From positions 1-54,660 of the forward strand of contig CAISEW010000012.1 in NCBI GenBank assembly GCA_903884455.1: 54,660 nucleotides of DNA. Direction: 5' to 3'. The notes beneath the pieces are model-generated. The model was not told the DNA's origin. It saw nothing but the letters and a program-made list of their open reading frames with translations, and ran no database searches. Position 1 is the first letter of the stretch, and each line of letters starts with the position of its first letter. Of this stretch, positions 43,956-52,501 are shown piece after piece. Source of the stretch: an uncultured Chloroflexota bacterium (GTDB lineage: Bacteria > Chloroflexota > Dehalococcoidia > GIF9 > AB-539-J10). Both the position numbers and the translations under genes were made by a program.

Positions 43956-45038
43956 ATGTCCAACGTTTATGAGAGACTTCGTGAAAGATTGGATATGTTT
44001 CCCCAGGGATTCCCTAAAACTGAAAGCGGTGTGGAGCTGAAGATACTACAGCATCTCTTTGCTCCGAATGAGGCCGAGATAATGCTGGACTTGAGGCCCT
44101 TCCCGCCAGAAAATGTAGCGGCAATCGCAGAGCGGACAGGGAAAGACAAGGCTGAACTGGAAGAAACCCTGTACGAGATGTCGAGGAGGGGGCTAATAAT
44201 GCGTTATAAGGCGCCTGACAACGAGCTTTACTACGCCCTGATCCCCTGGGTAGTCGGAATTTGGGAGTTCCAGTTGAATAACCTCACCCCTGAAAACATC
44301 AAACTTTATGAGAAATATTTCGAGGAGGGGATGGTACCTTTACAGCGAAATCGAAAAATGGGGGGACTCCGCGTTATCCCTATCGAGACAGAGATAGAGG
44401 GGAGCACCGAGATTCAGCCCTACGAAAAGGTATCACAGATTATCGAATCGCATACCAGGTTTGCCGTCGCCGACTGCATTTGCCGGAAAGAAGCCAGAAT
44501 GCTTGGAAAGGGGTGTGACAAGCTGCTGGAGGCGTGCATGAGTTTCGGAGCGTCAGCCGACTTTTACATTGAAAATGGAATGGGCCGGGAAATTTCGAAA
44601 GAGGAGGCAAAGAAGATACTGATGAAAGCCGAGGAGGACGGCCTGATTCACTGCTCCACAAACAGCGCGGGCAACAAGGTATTCATATGCAACTGCTGTG
44701 GCTGCTGTTGTAAGTCTTTAGCACATATCACAAAATACGGTAATCTCCAAGCCATAGTAAGGTCAAACTACTATGCCACAAAAGACCAGGAGACCTGTAC
44801 CACCTGCGGCACCTGCGTGGAGCGATGCCAGGTAAATGCCATCAAATTTGAAAATGACTATACCGTCATCGACAGGGATAGGTGCATTGGCTGTGGGCTC
44901 TGTGCATCTACATGTCCCACAGGGTCAATCACCATGGTTCACAAATCACCTCAAGAGGCTTCTGCAATTTTCTCCGGTGGTAAAGCATTGTTGCAGGCAA
45001 TGGGCAAGGAAACGGATAAGGTATATCCTTTCGAATAG
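43956..45038 (+). CDS. 4Fe-4S binding protein with N-terminal winged-helix-like region
   Basis: The 360-residue protein has an N-terminal helical region (PPENVAAIAERTGKDKAELEETLYEMSRRGLI) resembling a winged helix. A central cysteine-rich part contains ADCICRKEARMLGKGCD and FICNCCGCCC. Two ferredoxin motifs end it (CTTCGTCVERC, CIGCGLCASTCP). It matches a family of anaerobe FeS proteins thought to couple redox reactions or sense redox state; no reaction can be named. It precedes a nitroreductase gene by 97 bp, perhaps as electron supplier. Start ATG at 43956 with GAGAGGAG upstream. Confidence 0.75.
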   Translation: MSNVYERLRERLDMFPQGFPKTESGVELKILQHLFAPNEAEIMLDLRPFPPENVAAIAERTGKDKAELEETLYEMSRRGLIMRYKAPDNELYYALIPWVVGIWEFQLNNLTPENIKLYEKYFEEGMVPLQRNRKMGGLRVIPIETEIEGSTEIQPYEKVSQIIESHTRFAVADCICRKEARMLGKGCDKLLEACMSFGASADFYIENGMGREISKEEAKKILMKAEEDGLIHCSTNSAGNKVFICNCCGCCCKSLAHITKYGNLQAIVRSNYYATKDQETCTTCGTCVERCQVNAIKFENDYTVIDRDRCIGCGLCASTCPTGSITMVHKSPQEASAIFSGGKALLQAMGKETDKVYPFE

Positions 45039-45135
45039 GATTAGAGACCTGCTCCTCAAGAACTGGTCAAGGAATCGCTGTTCAGTCAAAGACCAGTGTT
45101 GAGCATATGGGTTAACCTGTAACTACTAGAAATAT

Positions 45136-45933
45136 ATGGACATCCCTTTCTCAAGATGGTACCTGGCAATCGAAAAACGGAGGTCACGCAGACATTTCGA
45201 TCCAAATCTACCCATAGCACCAGAGGCCCTGGCAGCTCTGGAAAAGGTCTGTAACCAGTTCGCTCCATTTCCCCATGCTCGGTCACGTCTTGTAACTGAA
45301 TCGACAGAGAGCGTTTTCAAAGGCATTATTGGAAGCTACGGTAAGGTCAAAGACGCCCAGGCGTTCATTGCTTTTATTGGAAATATGGATGATCCCTTTG
45401 TCCAGGAGGAGGTCGGCTACACAGGTGAGGGAATCATCTTAGAGGCGACAGCTTTGGGGTTAAATACGTGTTGGGTTGGCGGCTTTTTCAGACCGGAGAT
45501 CGTGGCCTCTCTTATAGAAGTGAGCAATAAAGAACGGGTACTGGCCGTAACTCCAGTGGGCTATGCGCGGGAGTTTGAGTCATGGGAGGAAAAATTGATG
45601 ACCGGCTTTGGTCGGTCACATAATCGTCTGCCACTTTCTAAGTTAGTTAGAGGCTTGCCATGGGAGAAGTGGCCCGACTGGGTAAACATATGTCTTGAAG
45701 CTGCCAGGCTTGCTCCTTCTGCTGCGAATCGTCAACCATGGAGTTTTGATGTACAAGATGATGGTATCATAGTTTTCGTAAGGACTAGGGGGCCAGTGTT
45801 CAATGTCTCTAAACGTTTGGATTGCGGTATTGCGATGCTGCATCTGGAAGTAGCTGCTGTCGACTCTGGTTGTAAGGGGGAATGGGAATTCTTACCATCC
45901 CCACAGGTAGCCAAATTCAAGATTCGTTCCTAA
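45136..45933 (+). CDS. Nitroreductase-family flavoprotein (TM1586-like)
   Basis: The 265-residue protein has two halves of the nitroreductase fold: an N-terminal IEKRRSRRHFDPNLPI and a later LEAARLAPSAANRQPWSF, the FMN-binding motif, with GGFFRPEIV and AVTPVGYA between. This order is typical of the putative TM nitroreductase family, in which the substrate is unknown. No ribosome binding site is obvious before the ATG at 45136. It may be co-transcribed with the ferredoxin-type gene upstream. Confidence 0.78.
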   Translation: MDIPFSRWYLAIEKRRSRRHFDPNLPIAPEALAALEKVCNQFAPFPHARSRLVTESTESVFKGIIGSYGKVKDAQAFIAFIGNMDDPFVQEEVGYTGEGIILEATALGLNTCWVGGFFRPEIVASLIEVSNKERVLAVTPVGYAREFESWEEKLMTGFGRSHNRLPLSKLVRGLPWEKWPDWVNICLEAARLAPSAANRQPWSFDVQDDGIIVFVRTRGPVFNVSKRLDCGIAMLHLEVAAVDSGCKGEWEFLPSPQVAKFKIRS

Positions 45934-46006
45934 GGTGTTCTTCTGGAGTTGACGCCGGGTGGTAAGTAACATTAGACTGTCTGTTACCCAACATTCCTGA
46001 TAATTG

Positions 46007-46034
46007 TTGTCTCAGCAACCCGCTTTGTTATAAT
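46007..46034 (+). promoter_or_regulatory. Promoter of the GNAT gene
   Basis: TTGTCT at 46007-46012, 16 bp, then TATAAT at 46029-46034 preceded by TGT (extended -10). The ATG lies 85 bp downstream. Confidence 0.5.
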
Positions 46035-46119
46035 AGAACAATACTCGCATATACAGTGGCCATCTCATTCAACTTCTAGTGTCCACAAACACTTATCAAA
46101 ACAGTATTGAAGAAAAAGC

Positions 46120-46746
46120 ATGAATGATCAAACCAATAAGCTGTTAAGGCTAACCAGGAAAGACCGTGATGCCGGGGCGGCGGTGCTGGGGCGGGCTTTC
46201 ACGGAATATGAGTTGCTCCGGTACTATTTCCAGGATGAGACGGAACGGCATGCAGTAGCCGTTACGTTCGGTTTCGTTGCACTTTCTGTTTCTCTTAAAT
46301 ATGGCGAGGTCTATGCGTCCTCAGCGAAGATGGAGGGCATATCAGCCTGGTTACCACCGGGGAAGGCACCTTTTGGGGGTTGGCAGATTATACGCTCGGT
46401 ACCACTTTCGGTTCTTTTCAGGTTTGGACGCCAGGGGGCAAACCGAATGCAGGCTTACGGTAGATATGTAGATAACCTGCATCGCAAGCTGGTTCCCTAC
46501 CCTCACTGGTATTTGCAAATCATAGGGGTGGATCCAAAATATCAGGGACAGGGATTTTCCAGCCGGTTAGTGAGGCCGGTACTGGAACGTATCGACCGGG
46601 AGCGGATGCCATGCTTCTTGGAGACGAATACTGGGAAGAACGTGGCTATCTACCGGCGGTTCGGATTTGAGGTTGTTTCAGAGGATAAGATGCCGGGAAC
46701 GGAAGTGACGAGCTTTGCCATGTTGAGAAAAGCACATACCACGTGA
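46120..46746 (+). CDS. GNAT-family N-acetyltransferase
   Basis: The 208-residue protein ends in a GNAT acetyl-CoA-binding region: WYLQIIGVDPKYQGQGFSSRLVRPVLERI (motif A with Q-G-Q-G) and FLETNTGKNVAIYRRFGFEVV (motif B). The N-terminal half has AVAVTFGFVALSVSLKYGEVYA and GISAWLPPGKAP, seen in uncharacterised acetyltransferases. The acceptor is unknown. It is monocistronic. Confidence 0.85.
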   Translation: MNDQTNKLLRLTRKDRDAGAAVLGRAFTEYELLRYYFQDETERHAVAVTFGFVALSVSLKYGEVYASSAKMEGISAWLPPGKAPFGGWQIIRSVPLSVLFRFGRQGANRMQAYGRYVDNLHRKLVPYPHWYLQIIGVDPKYQGQGFSSRLVRPVLERIDRERMPCFLETNTGKNVAIYRRFGFEVVSEDKMPGTEVTSFAMLRKAHTT

Positions 46747-46851
46747 AGTTTCCAAGTAGCTAGACATAATGAATTCCTCGCGACAGTTAGTGGACTGATC
46801 TCTCCCCAGTGCACATAACTCGGAAATGTTCAACTCAATATACCCAACAGA

Positions 46852-46972
46852 ATGACGGATTGCGCTGTTTTCTAGTCGCCTTCAAGCACTAAGTAATAAA
46901 TTCGATTCCGCCTCTGACAACCCGGCTCAGAAGACGCTGAAGGGCAATGAGCTAAGATTGCCGAGTAGCTTA
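46852..46972 (+). repeat. Interspersed repeat, copy F (common segment plus part of module 2)
   Basis: Copy F has GACGGATTGCGCTGTTTTCT, CAAGCACTAAGTAATAAATT, then CGGCTCAGAAGACGCTGAAG and GAGCTAAGATT. It ends earlier than A and C and lies between convergent genes. Confidence 0.8.
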
Positions 46973-47014
46973 CTAAGGTACGCGTCAAATTGAGCTGTCA
47001 TACCAAGGCTGTTC

Positions 47015-48064
47015 TCAAGCCCGACGACGGAGCCTGCGACAAACTGCTTCGATGCGTGTCAGTGCTTCGTCAATATCTGAGGATGAGACCATGCGGTGAG
47101 TAACCGCACGGAACGGGCGGCCGTCACGCAAGCCTATCTTTATCCCTGTTCTATCAAGACCTTCAACAAACTCGACGACAGACAACTCGGGGGAGAGATG
47201 GAACATCACGATGTTTGTAGGTATGTCGTCCTGGGCCAGCGTTATTCCTTCGATGCCTGTCAGCCCTTGTGCCAGACGTCTGGCATTCGAGTGGTCTTCA
47301 GCCAGGCGGTCTACCATTGTTTCCAGTGCCACGATGCCCGCAGCTGCGATAACTCCCGCCTGCCGCATGCCACCGCCCAGCATCTTACGGAACTTGCGGG
47401 CTCGCTCAACAAAATCTTTGCTCCCGCACAGCAGCGATCCCACCGGCGCACTCAGTCCCTTCGAAAGGCATAATGCTACTGAATCCGAATTCTGAGCCAG
47501 TGCCCACGCCGGTACGCCGAGAGCAATTGTGGCATTAAAAATGCGGGCGCCATCCAGATGTACCTTTAGCCCGCGTGTGTGGGCCAGATTGCAGACTTCG
47601 TCTGTGTAGTCTGGCATAAGGACAGCCCCACCACAGCGATTATGTGTGTTCTCAAGACAGAGCAGCGTAGTCTCCGGGTAGTGGATATCCTTGCCCCGGA
47701 TTGCCCGGTCAATATCGTCTAGATTGAGACGTCCGCAATTATCAGTAGGCACGGTGTGCATAATTACACCGCCCAGGGCTGCAGCGCCACCTACTTCGTA
47801 CCAGAAGATATGTGCCTCGTCTCCCACGATGATTTCGTCGCCATGCTTGGTATGGGTGAGCACGGCGATAAGATTACTCTGGGTGCCGGAGGTGGTGAAA
47901 AGCGCGGCTTCCTTGCCCATCATCCCCGCCGCCATCGTCTCAAGCCGGTTGACCGTAGGGTCTTCACGATAAACATCGTCCCCTACTTCCGCCTCAAACA
48001 TTGCCTTCCGCATCTCAGGTGTGGGATGAGTGACAGTGTCGCTACGCAAATCAATTACTTTCAT
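47015..48064 (-). CDS. ltaE: Low-specificity L-threonine aldolase
   Basis: The 349-residue PLP enzyme has RSDTVTHPTPEMRKAM at its start, FTTSGTQSNLIAVL, GDEAHIFWYEVGGAA, HLDGARIFNAT and SVALCLSKGLSAPVGSLLCG with the PLP lysine. Family length is about 340. It cleaves threonine or allo-threonine to glycine and acetaldehyde. It follows the ornithine-cyclodeaminase-family gene by 11 bp, so the two are probably co-transcribed. Start ATG at 48062-48064. Confidence 0.92.
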   Translation of the reverse strand: MKVIDLRSDTVTHPTPEMRKAMFEAEVGDDVYREDPTVNRLETMAAGMMGKEAALFTTSGTQSNLIAVLTHTKHGDEIIVGDEAHIFWYEVGGAAALGGVIMHTVPTDNCGRLNLDDIDRAIRGKDIHYPETTLLCLENTHNRCGGAVLMPDYTDEVCNLAHTRGLKVHLDGARIFNATIALGVPAWALAQNSDSVALCLSKGLSAPVGSLLCGSKDFVERARKFRKMLGGGMRQAGVIAAAGIVALETMVDRLAEDHSNARRLAQGLTGIEGITLAQDDIPTNIVMFHLSPELSVVEFVEGLDRTGIKIGLRDGRPFRAVTHRMVSSSDIDEALTRIEAVCRRLRRRA

Positions 48065-48075
48065 CTCTCATTCCC

Positions 48076-49038
48076 TCATGTTCCCACCAGGTCAATCGAC
48101 GGATAACCGCCCGCTTGTTGAGCCTTCTCAAACAGAAGCTTGGCCACAGCTATGTCCTCAACGGCAATTCCAGTCGAATCGAATATAGTGATAACCTTGT
48201 TATCTGGTCTCCCTTTCTTCTTGCCCACAACCAATTCGGCGAGTGTTCCGTAGACTTCACCAATACTATAGATACCTTTCTGAATAGGGACGTTAATCTC
48301 CCCGCTACTGCTTGCCTGTTTCATGTCATCGACAACGACAATGGCCTCCTTCAATATCGAAGGGTCCAGTTCTTGCTTACCTGGCGCATCGGCACCGACT
48401 GCATTTATGTGAGTTCCGGGGACTATCCACTCTTTCTTGATAATAGGACTACGCGAAGGCGTCAAAGTGCATACGACATCCGATGCCACCGCCTCTTGAA
48501 TGGAACAGTTTTTGACCGAAAACTGTGAGAAAGAATGCATTAGTCTATCCACAGCAGCTTTGGAAACGTCAAAAGCCTTTATCGAGATGGGGTTAAACAA
48601 TTCGGCATGAGCCAGTATCTGCGTGTGTGCCTGAAAGCCAGCACCGATAATTCCAATTGTATGCGAATCTCGTCGCGCCAGATATTTGGAGGCGATGGCC
48701 GCTGCCGCGCCGGTTCGGTAGGCTGTGATTTCAGTAGCGTCCATTATTGCCAGGGGATACCCTGTTTCTGGGTCACTGTAGATTAAGATAGCCATAATCG
48801 AAGGTAGACCAAGAGATGGGTTTTGAGGGTGGACGTTTACCCATTTCACACCCGCACATCCCGGCAAGGCGGCAGGCATTGCCCTGAAATCACCCTGTTC
48901 AACGGCCAAGTATACTTTGGGTGGCATCTTTCCCTTGCCTTTGCCGCACATCTTGAAAGCTTCTTCTACCACAGTGATAACGTCTGACATCCTGATCAGG
49001 GTTTTGATGGCGTTTCTATCTAACAAGAGTGTCGGCAT
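48076..49038 (-). CDS. Ornithine cyclodeaminase/mu-crystallin family (possible alanine dehydrogenase)
   Basis: The 320-residue protein has GVKWVNVHPQNP, AIMDATEITAYRTGAAAAIASKYLA, the NAD-binding loop GIIGAGFQAHTQILAH and NAVGADAPGKQELD. The family includes ornithine cyclodeaminase, archaeal alanine dehydrogenase and ketimine reductases, and sequence alone does not tell which. The threonine aldolase partner suggests amino-acid degradation. A promoter (49081-49109) lies about 40 bp upstream of the ATG at 49036-49038. Confidence 0.85.
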   Translation of the reverse strand: MPTLLLDRNAIKTLIRMSDVITVVEEAFKMCGKGKGKMPPKVYLAVEQGDFRAMPAALPGCAGVKWVNVHPQNPSLGLPSIMAILIYSDPETGYPLAIMDATEITAYRTGAAAAIASKYLARRDSHTIGIIGAGFQAHTQILAHAELFNPISIKAFDVSKAAVDRLMHSFSQFSVKNCSIQEAVASDVVCTLTPSRSPIIKKEWIVPGTHINAVGADAPGKQELDPSILKEAIVVVDDMKQASSSGEINVPIQKGIYSIGEVYGTLAELVVGKKKGRPDNKVITIFDSTGIAVEDIAVAKLLFEKAQQAGGYPSIDLVGT

Positions 49039-49080
49039 AAGCTACCAAATCTGATGGCTACTGAAGAAAATTTCCTATTG

Positions 49081-49109
49081 ACTTTACTCCACTTTAACAG
49101 CATGGTCAA
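49081..49109 (-). promoter_or_regulatory. Promoter of the cyclodeaminase-family/ltaE operon
   Basis: On the minus strand TTGACC (plus 49104-49109), 17 bp, then TAAAGT (plus 49081-49086). Confidence 0.5.
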
Positions 49110-49270
49110 GACACAAATCACTTCCTACCTGTTTGTGACCTTTTGAGCTATTTGTACCTGCTTTATTGGAAATCAGCGCGCAAAATCATAAATCCTGACA
49201 TTGTTATCTGCCGCGGCACGTTTTGGATAGTTATTGCCTGCCTTCTCGAAAGAAGGCCTTCGGGAGTTAC

Positions 49271-49297
49271 AAAAAAAGGCTTCCCGCACCGATGCGG
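49271..49297 (-). terminator. Rho-independent terminator downstream of the CDGSH gene
   Basis: On the minus strand CCGCA/TGCGG form a stem around a 4-nt loop, then GAAGCC and TTTTTTT. Repeat G lies between the gene stop and this terminator, so the repeat is probably transcribed. Confidence 0.5.
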
Positions 49298-49310
49298 TCA
49301 TCCAGTATTG

Positions 49311-49412
49311 TGACGGATTGTGCAGTTTTCTAGTCGTTTTTAAGCGCTAAGTAATAAATTCAATTCCGCTCTGGCTTAAGCCTTCTTCCCCTCTTTGCTG
49401 AGACTGAAAGTT
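49311..49412 (+). repeat. Interspersed repeat, copy G (common segment plus short radC tail)
   Basis: Copy G has GACGGATTGTGCAGTTTTCT, TTTTAAGCGCTAAGTAATAA and CAATTCCGCTCTGGCTTAAG, then about 10 antisense codons resembling the radC end (SKEGKKA and stop). It ends 10 bp before the stop of the CDGSH gene. Confidence 0.78.
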
Positions 49413-49422
49413 TATTCTATTC

Positions 49423-50112
49423 TTATTTCAGATGACTACCATCGCAGAATGGTTTATTGGAGCTTTTCCCACAGCGACACAGGGTGACTCGATTACGGGC
49501 TTCGTAAGGTTTACCATCTGCTGATTCAACCGGGATACCACCCCGCACCCAGATGGGTCCCATCTTCTTAGCTTGAGTATCTTCCACAAGACCGATCGAT
49601 GGTTCGAAATTTGGTTCAATAGCTTTGCCATTCTTCTCCCAGGCCACCAGCCTGCCGGATGGACAATCGCATATTTCTTCAATAGCTGTCTGTTTAGCTT
49701 CAGAATTACCGGATTGTTGTGTGAGCTTCCAAGCACCCCCGGCACGGTGGCAGAAACGGGCTCCAACGCATAGTTCTTGGACGTCGGTCAATTTCAGACT
49801 GGGTCCGTTTATCTCAGAAGCTTGTTCCATATATGTTTTATGGTTAGCAGTCTCAGTGCCATCAAACTTGACTCTAGCATGACTGCCATCACAAAAGGGT
49901 TTATTCTGTGAATGTCCGCAGCGGCACAATGCGTAGCTTTCCTGTGGCGGATATTTCTTGCCTTCTTTCCAACCGTGACACTGGTCGTCGTTATCAACGC
50001 AGATGACCTGTTCCGATAGCGGAATCCCGCCTGATGCCAAGTAAGGTCCATTCTTTGTAACCTTGATTTTGAATTTATTTTCGTTCTGAGTGTCGTTTTT
50101 TGCTTGCTTCAT
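49423..50112 (-). CDS. Double CDGSH iron-sulfur protein with central ferredoxin-like domain
   Basis: The 229-residue protein has two CDGSH motifs, CRCGHSQNKPFCDGSH near the N-terminal third and CRCGKSSNKPFCDGSH at the C-terminus. Each binds a [2Fe-2S] cluster through three Cys and one His. A middle block (CVGARFCHRAGGAWKL, EEICDCPSGRLVAWEKNG) resembles the iron-binding domain often fused to CDGSH. The ATG at 50110-50112 has AAGGAGA upstream; the longer frame to 50238 is unsupported. Redox or iron handling is likely; partners are unknown. Confidence 0.88.
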   Translation of the reverse strand: MKQAKNDTQNENKFKIKVTKNGPYLASGGIPLSEQVICVDNDDQCHGWKEGKKYPPQESYALCRCGHSQNKPFCDGSHARVKFDGTETANHKTYMEQASEINGPSLKLTDVQELCVGARFCHRAGGAWKLTQQSGNSEAKQTAIEEICDCPSGRLVAWEKNGKAIEPNFEPSIGLVEDTQAKKMGPIWVRGGIPVESADGKPYEARNRVTLCRCGKSSNKPFCDGSHLK

Positions 50113-50259
50113 CCTGCTATTCTCCTTATGCCCCCTTATCTCAATTGTATAAATTTTGTCACAACTATCGAATATAGCCAAAGATTTGGTGAGTATTTTG
50201 GCAGTGGACAATCCTGAGGAATTGGTGAACAATAGCAACCGTTATGAAATGCTGCCCGA

Positions 50260-50649
50260 TTAATGGTGCTCTTCGGCTTCAGCCTTTTCGGCCTCAGCCT
50301 TTGTCTTATGCACCGTCTTATCAGGATGGTTCGGAGGTGAGTAAATGGTGTATAGCTTCAGTTTAGCTGTCTTTGAGGTGTTGATGACATTATGATAGGT
50401 ACCTGCCGGTACAATGACGGCATCGCCGTCCTTAACAACGTGTTTTTCTTTTCCTTCAAAAACAAATGTCGCTTCGCCTTGCTCAATACGAAAGAACTGG
50501 TCTACCTTGGGATGTACTTCGTTGCCGATTTCTTCACCTGGCTGCAAGCACATTACTACAAGCTGGGCATATTTCCCAGTGAACAAGACTTGTCTAAAAT
50601 AATTGTTGGCAAGAGTCTGTCTTTCAATTGACCCAACATAGCCTGCCAT
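50260..50649 (-). CDS. Cupin-domain protein
   Basis: The 129-residue single cupin has the two conserved motifs: PGEEIGNEVHPKVDQFFRIEQGEATF (motif 1) and GDAVIVPAGTYHNVINT (motif 2), with metal-ligand His and Glu. The C-terminal tail is rich in K, A and E. Such proteins may bind a metal and a small acid or act as isomerases; the role is unknown. The ATG at 50647-50649 has GGAGG upstream, so the frame extending to 50736 is not used. Confidence 0.85.
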   Translation of the reverse strand: MAGYVGSIERQTLANNYFRQVLFTGKYAQLVVMCLQPGEEIGNEVHPKVDQFFRIEQGEATFVFEGKEKHVVKDGDAVIVPAGTYHNVINTSKTAKLKLYTIYSPPNHPDKTVHKTKAEAEKAEAEEHH

Positions 50650-50680
50650 AATTTCGCCTCCTTTTGTTATTGATGACCTC

Positions 50681-50709
50681 ACTGTAGCACTGACAAGCGC
50701 TCCGGTCAA
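50681..50709 (-). promoter_or_regulatory. Promoter of the cupin gene
   Basis: On the minus strand TTGACC (plus 50704-50709), 17 bp, then TACAGT (plus 50681-50686), 32 bp before the ATG. Confidence 0.5.
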
Positions 50710-50852
50710 TATTGCGCAGGACAATTCCAGGGACACCCTACCAATCAGGCCTGCTACAAATCAGGTATTATGACCCCAGAATACCATGGCAAAATTAACA
50801 ATCCGATGAAATGTGCCTGACAGCCAATTTGGCACTCCAGGAGTCTTTAGCG

Positions 50853-51359
50853 TTATTGAGTGGTTTTTCTACTGGGCTCTACCCATACGCTTGTCTTTAC
50901 CCACTGACTCAAGGCCAAGTTGGCCTTTTCCACAAATGATTCCTTATCTGTGGGGGTGATCGCGATGCTCATTCCTTTATTTATCGCTATTTCTACATAA
51001 CTCTTGGTTATCGTGGTGGTAAAATTGACATTGAAAGACAACCTGCTTGTGATTCTTATTGCCTCTATGTTCTGAAATCCAACTTTGACTGAGAATGGTC
51101 CACCCAGCACTATGCGTAAATGATTTTCGTACACCTGATATTCGCGAGGTAACACAAACCACAATATCAGTCCAATTATGAAAGCCTCAGTTAGTAAAGC
51201 TAGACTACCGATAGCGTCACCCGTGGACCATAAATAAATGCTCGACGCCAGTAATATCACGGGTATTATCAGAATAAGCTTCAAAGGAAGCCCATATTTA
51301 GGCTTATCTTGATAGAGCAGAACGCTTTGTGAATAGTTCACGCGAATGGATTGTAACAC
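50853..51359 (-). CDS. Small membrane protein with PH-like domain
   Basis: The 168-residue protein has two membrane segments (LKLILIIPVILLASSIYLW and LALLTEAFIIGLILWFVLP). A soluble part follows (REYQVYENHLRIVLGGPFSVKVGFQNIEAI...SYVEIAINKGMSIAITPTD) that resembles bacterial PH domains. The start is a GTG at 51357-51359 with GAGGACC upstream. Function is unknown. It is divergent from the membrane protein at 51502. Confidence 0.6.
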   Translation of the reverse strand: MLQSIRVNYSQSVLLYQDKPKYGLPLKLILIIPVILLASSIYLWSTGDAIGSLALLTEAFIIGLILWFVLPREYQVYENHLRIVLGGPFSVKVGFQNIEAIRITSRLSFNVNFTTTITKSYVEIAINKGMSIAITPTDKESFVEKANLALSQWVKTSVWVEPSRKTTQ

Positions 51360-51413
51360 ACCGACAGGTCCTCTCTCTATTCGGACGTATTAGACATCCT
51401 CAAACCCCTCCTA

Positions 51414-51442
51414 TTGCCCGATGGCGACTATATCACTATAAT
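51414..51442 (+). promoter_or_regulatory. Promoter of the 51502 membrane-protein gene
   Basis: TTGCCC at 51414-51419, 17 bp, then consensus TATAAT at 51437-51442. Confidence 0.55.
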
Positions 51443-51501
51443 ATTCAAGTAAAACTAGACTATGTTGTACACATTTACTACTCGAAGTGCTGGTAATTAA
51501 C

Positions 51502-52245
51502 ATGCGCAGGCGTTTCTCATTTGTTATCTACTTAGCTATTGCATTGGTGGCGCTTTCCGCAACTGCATATTTCATTGATTACCTCATTTTTCGTGATATT
51601 CACCATATATTTATCTATTTGGTCGGGGACCTTGCCTTTCTGCCCCTCGAGGTTCTATTAGTGGTGGTTATCATCGAGCGTCTCCTGACCCGCCGAGAGA
51701 CGCAAGCTAAACTGGAGAAACTCAATATGGTGGTGGGAGCTTTTTTCAGCGAACTGGGCAACCACCTCCTTCAAGACCTCCTCAAACATTTCGATAACCG
51801 TCTGGAGATTTCCAGACACCTGAATATTACTGAGAGCTGGACAAAGAAAGATTTCCAAAAAGCTGTCGACTTTGCGCACCACCTCAGAGTTGAGGTTGAC
51901 TGCCGAAATATAGACCTCGGCGGGCTCAAAGCTTTCCTAGCGCAGAAGCGAGAGTTCCTGCTAACGCTGCTCGAGAATCCCAGCTTGCTGGAGCATGACC
52001 GTTTTACCGACCTGCTCTGGGCAGTTACCCACCTGGATGAAGAGCTTGAGGCAAGACCATCGCTTACTGGTCTTCCTGGTAAGGACCTGGAGCACATTGC
52101 TGGTGATATCCAAAGACTGTATGACCACCTGGCCAGTGAATGGTTAGACTACGTTCAGCACTTGAAATCGAAGTATCCTTTCCTTTTCTCACTAGTCCTG
52201 AGAACGCATCCGTTCCAAGAACATCAGTCCCCCATCATAACCTGA
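51502..52245 (+). CDS. Two-TM membrane protein with long helical cytoplasmic region
   Basis: The 247-residue protein starts MRRRFSFVIYLAIALVALSA with a first membrane helix, then a second (IFIYLVGDLAFLPLEVLLVVVIIERLL). About 180 mostly helical, charged residues follow (ETQAKLEKLNMVVGAFFSEL, LEHIAGDIQRLYDHLASEWL). I recognise no named domain. I prefer the ATG at 51502 over the GTG at 51487. It has its own promoter and is followed by repeat H. Confidence 0.6.
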   Translation: MRRRFSFVIYLAIALVALSATAYFIDYLIFRDIHHIFIYLVGDLAFLPLEVLLVVVIIERLLTRRETQAKLEKLNMVVGAFFSELGNHLLQDLLKHFDNRLEISRHLNITESWTKKDFQKAVDFAHHLRVEVDCRNIDLGGLKAFLAQKREFLLTLLENPSLLEHDRFTDLLWAVTHLDEELEARPSLTGLPGKDLEHIAGDIQRLYDHLASEWLDYVQHLKSKYPFLFSLVLRTHPFQEHQSPIIT

Positions 52246-52268
52246 TAGAACCGGACTGTGTTATCTCC

Positions 52269-52350
52269 AAAGGGATAAATTCAGTTCCTCTTTTGGTAAT
52301 CTGGCTCAGAAGACGCCGAAGGGTAGAGAGCTAAGATTACAAGGTAGCTT
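52269..52350 (+). repeat. Interspersed repeat fragment H
   Basis: AAGGGATAAATTCAGTTCC, GGTAATCTGGCTCAGAAGAC and AGCTAAGATT match module 2 and the right part of the common segment. The left part, with the AGCGCT core, is missing. It begins 23 bp after the stop of the membrane-protein gene. Confidence 0.7.
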
Positions 52351-52501
52351 ATTAGTATTTCTTGTCTCGGTCAATGCAAAACGAGGAACTAACCAGAGTG
52401 GCTGTTTGTGCAGCTCCCTGCCTTAGCTTTCTCCCTTCTTTCGCAAAGTAAAGTATTTCTCATTAACTGTCCAACACTTGGCAAACAACAGCCCTCCTAT
52501 C

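Larger units (their letters stand above)
49039..49422. other. Intergenic region with promoter, terminator and repeat G
   Basis: From left to right it holds the promoter of the cyclodeaminase-family gene, a hairpin GCCTTC..GAAGGC (49240-49257), a rho-independent terminator (49271-49297) and repeat copy G up to the CDGSH gene stop. No gene is supported. Confidence 0.65.
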
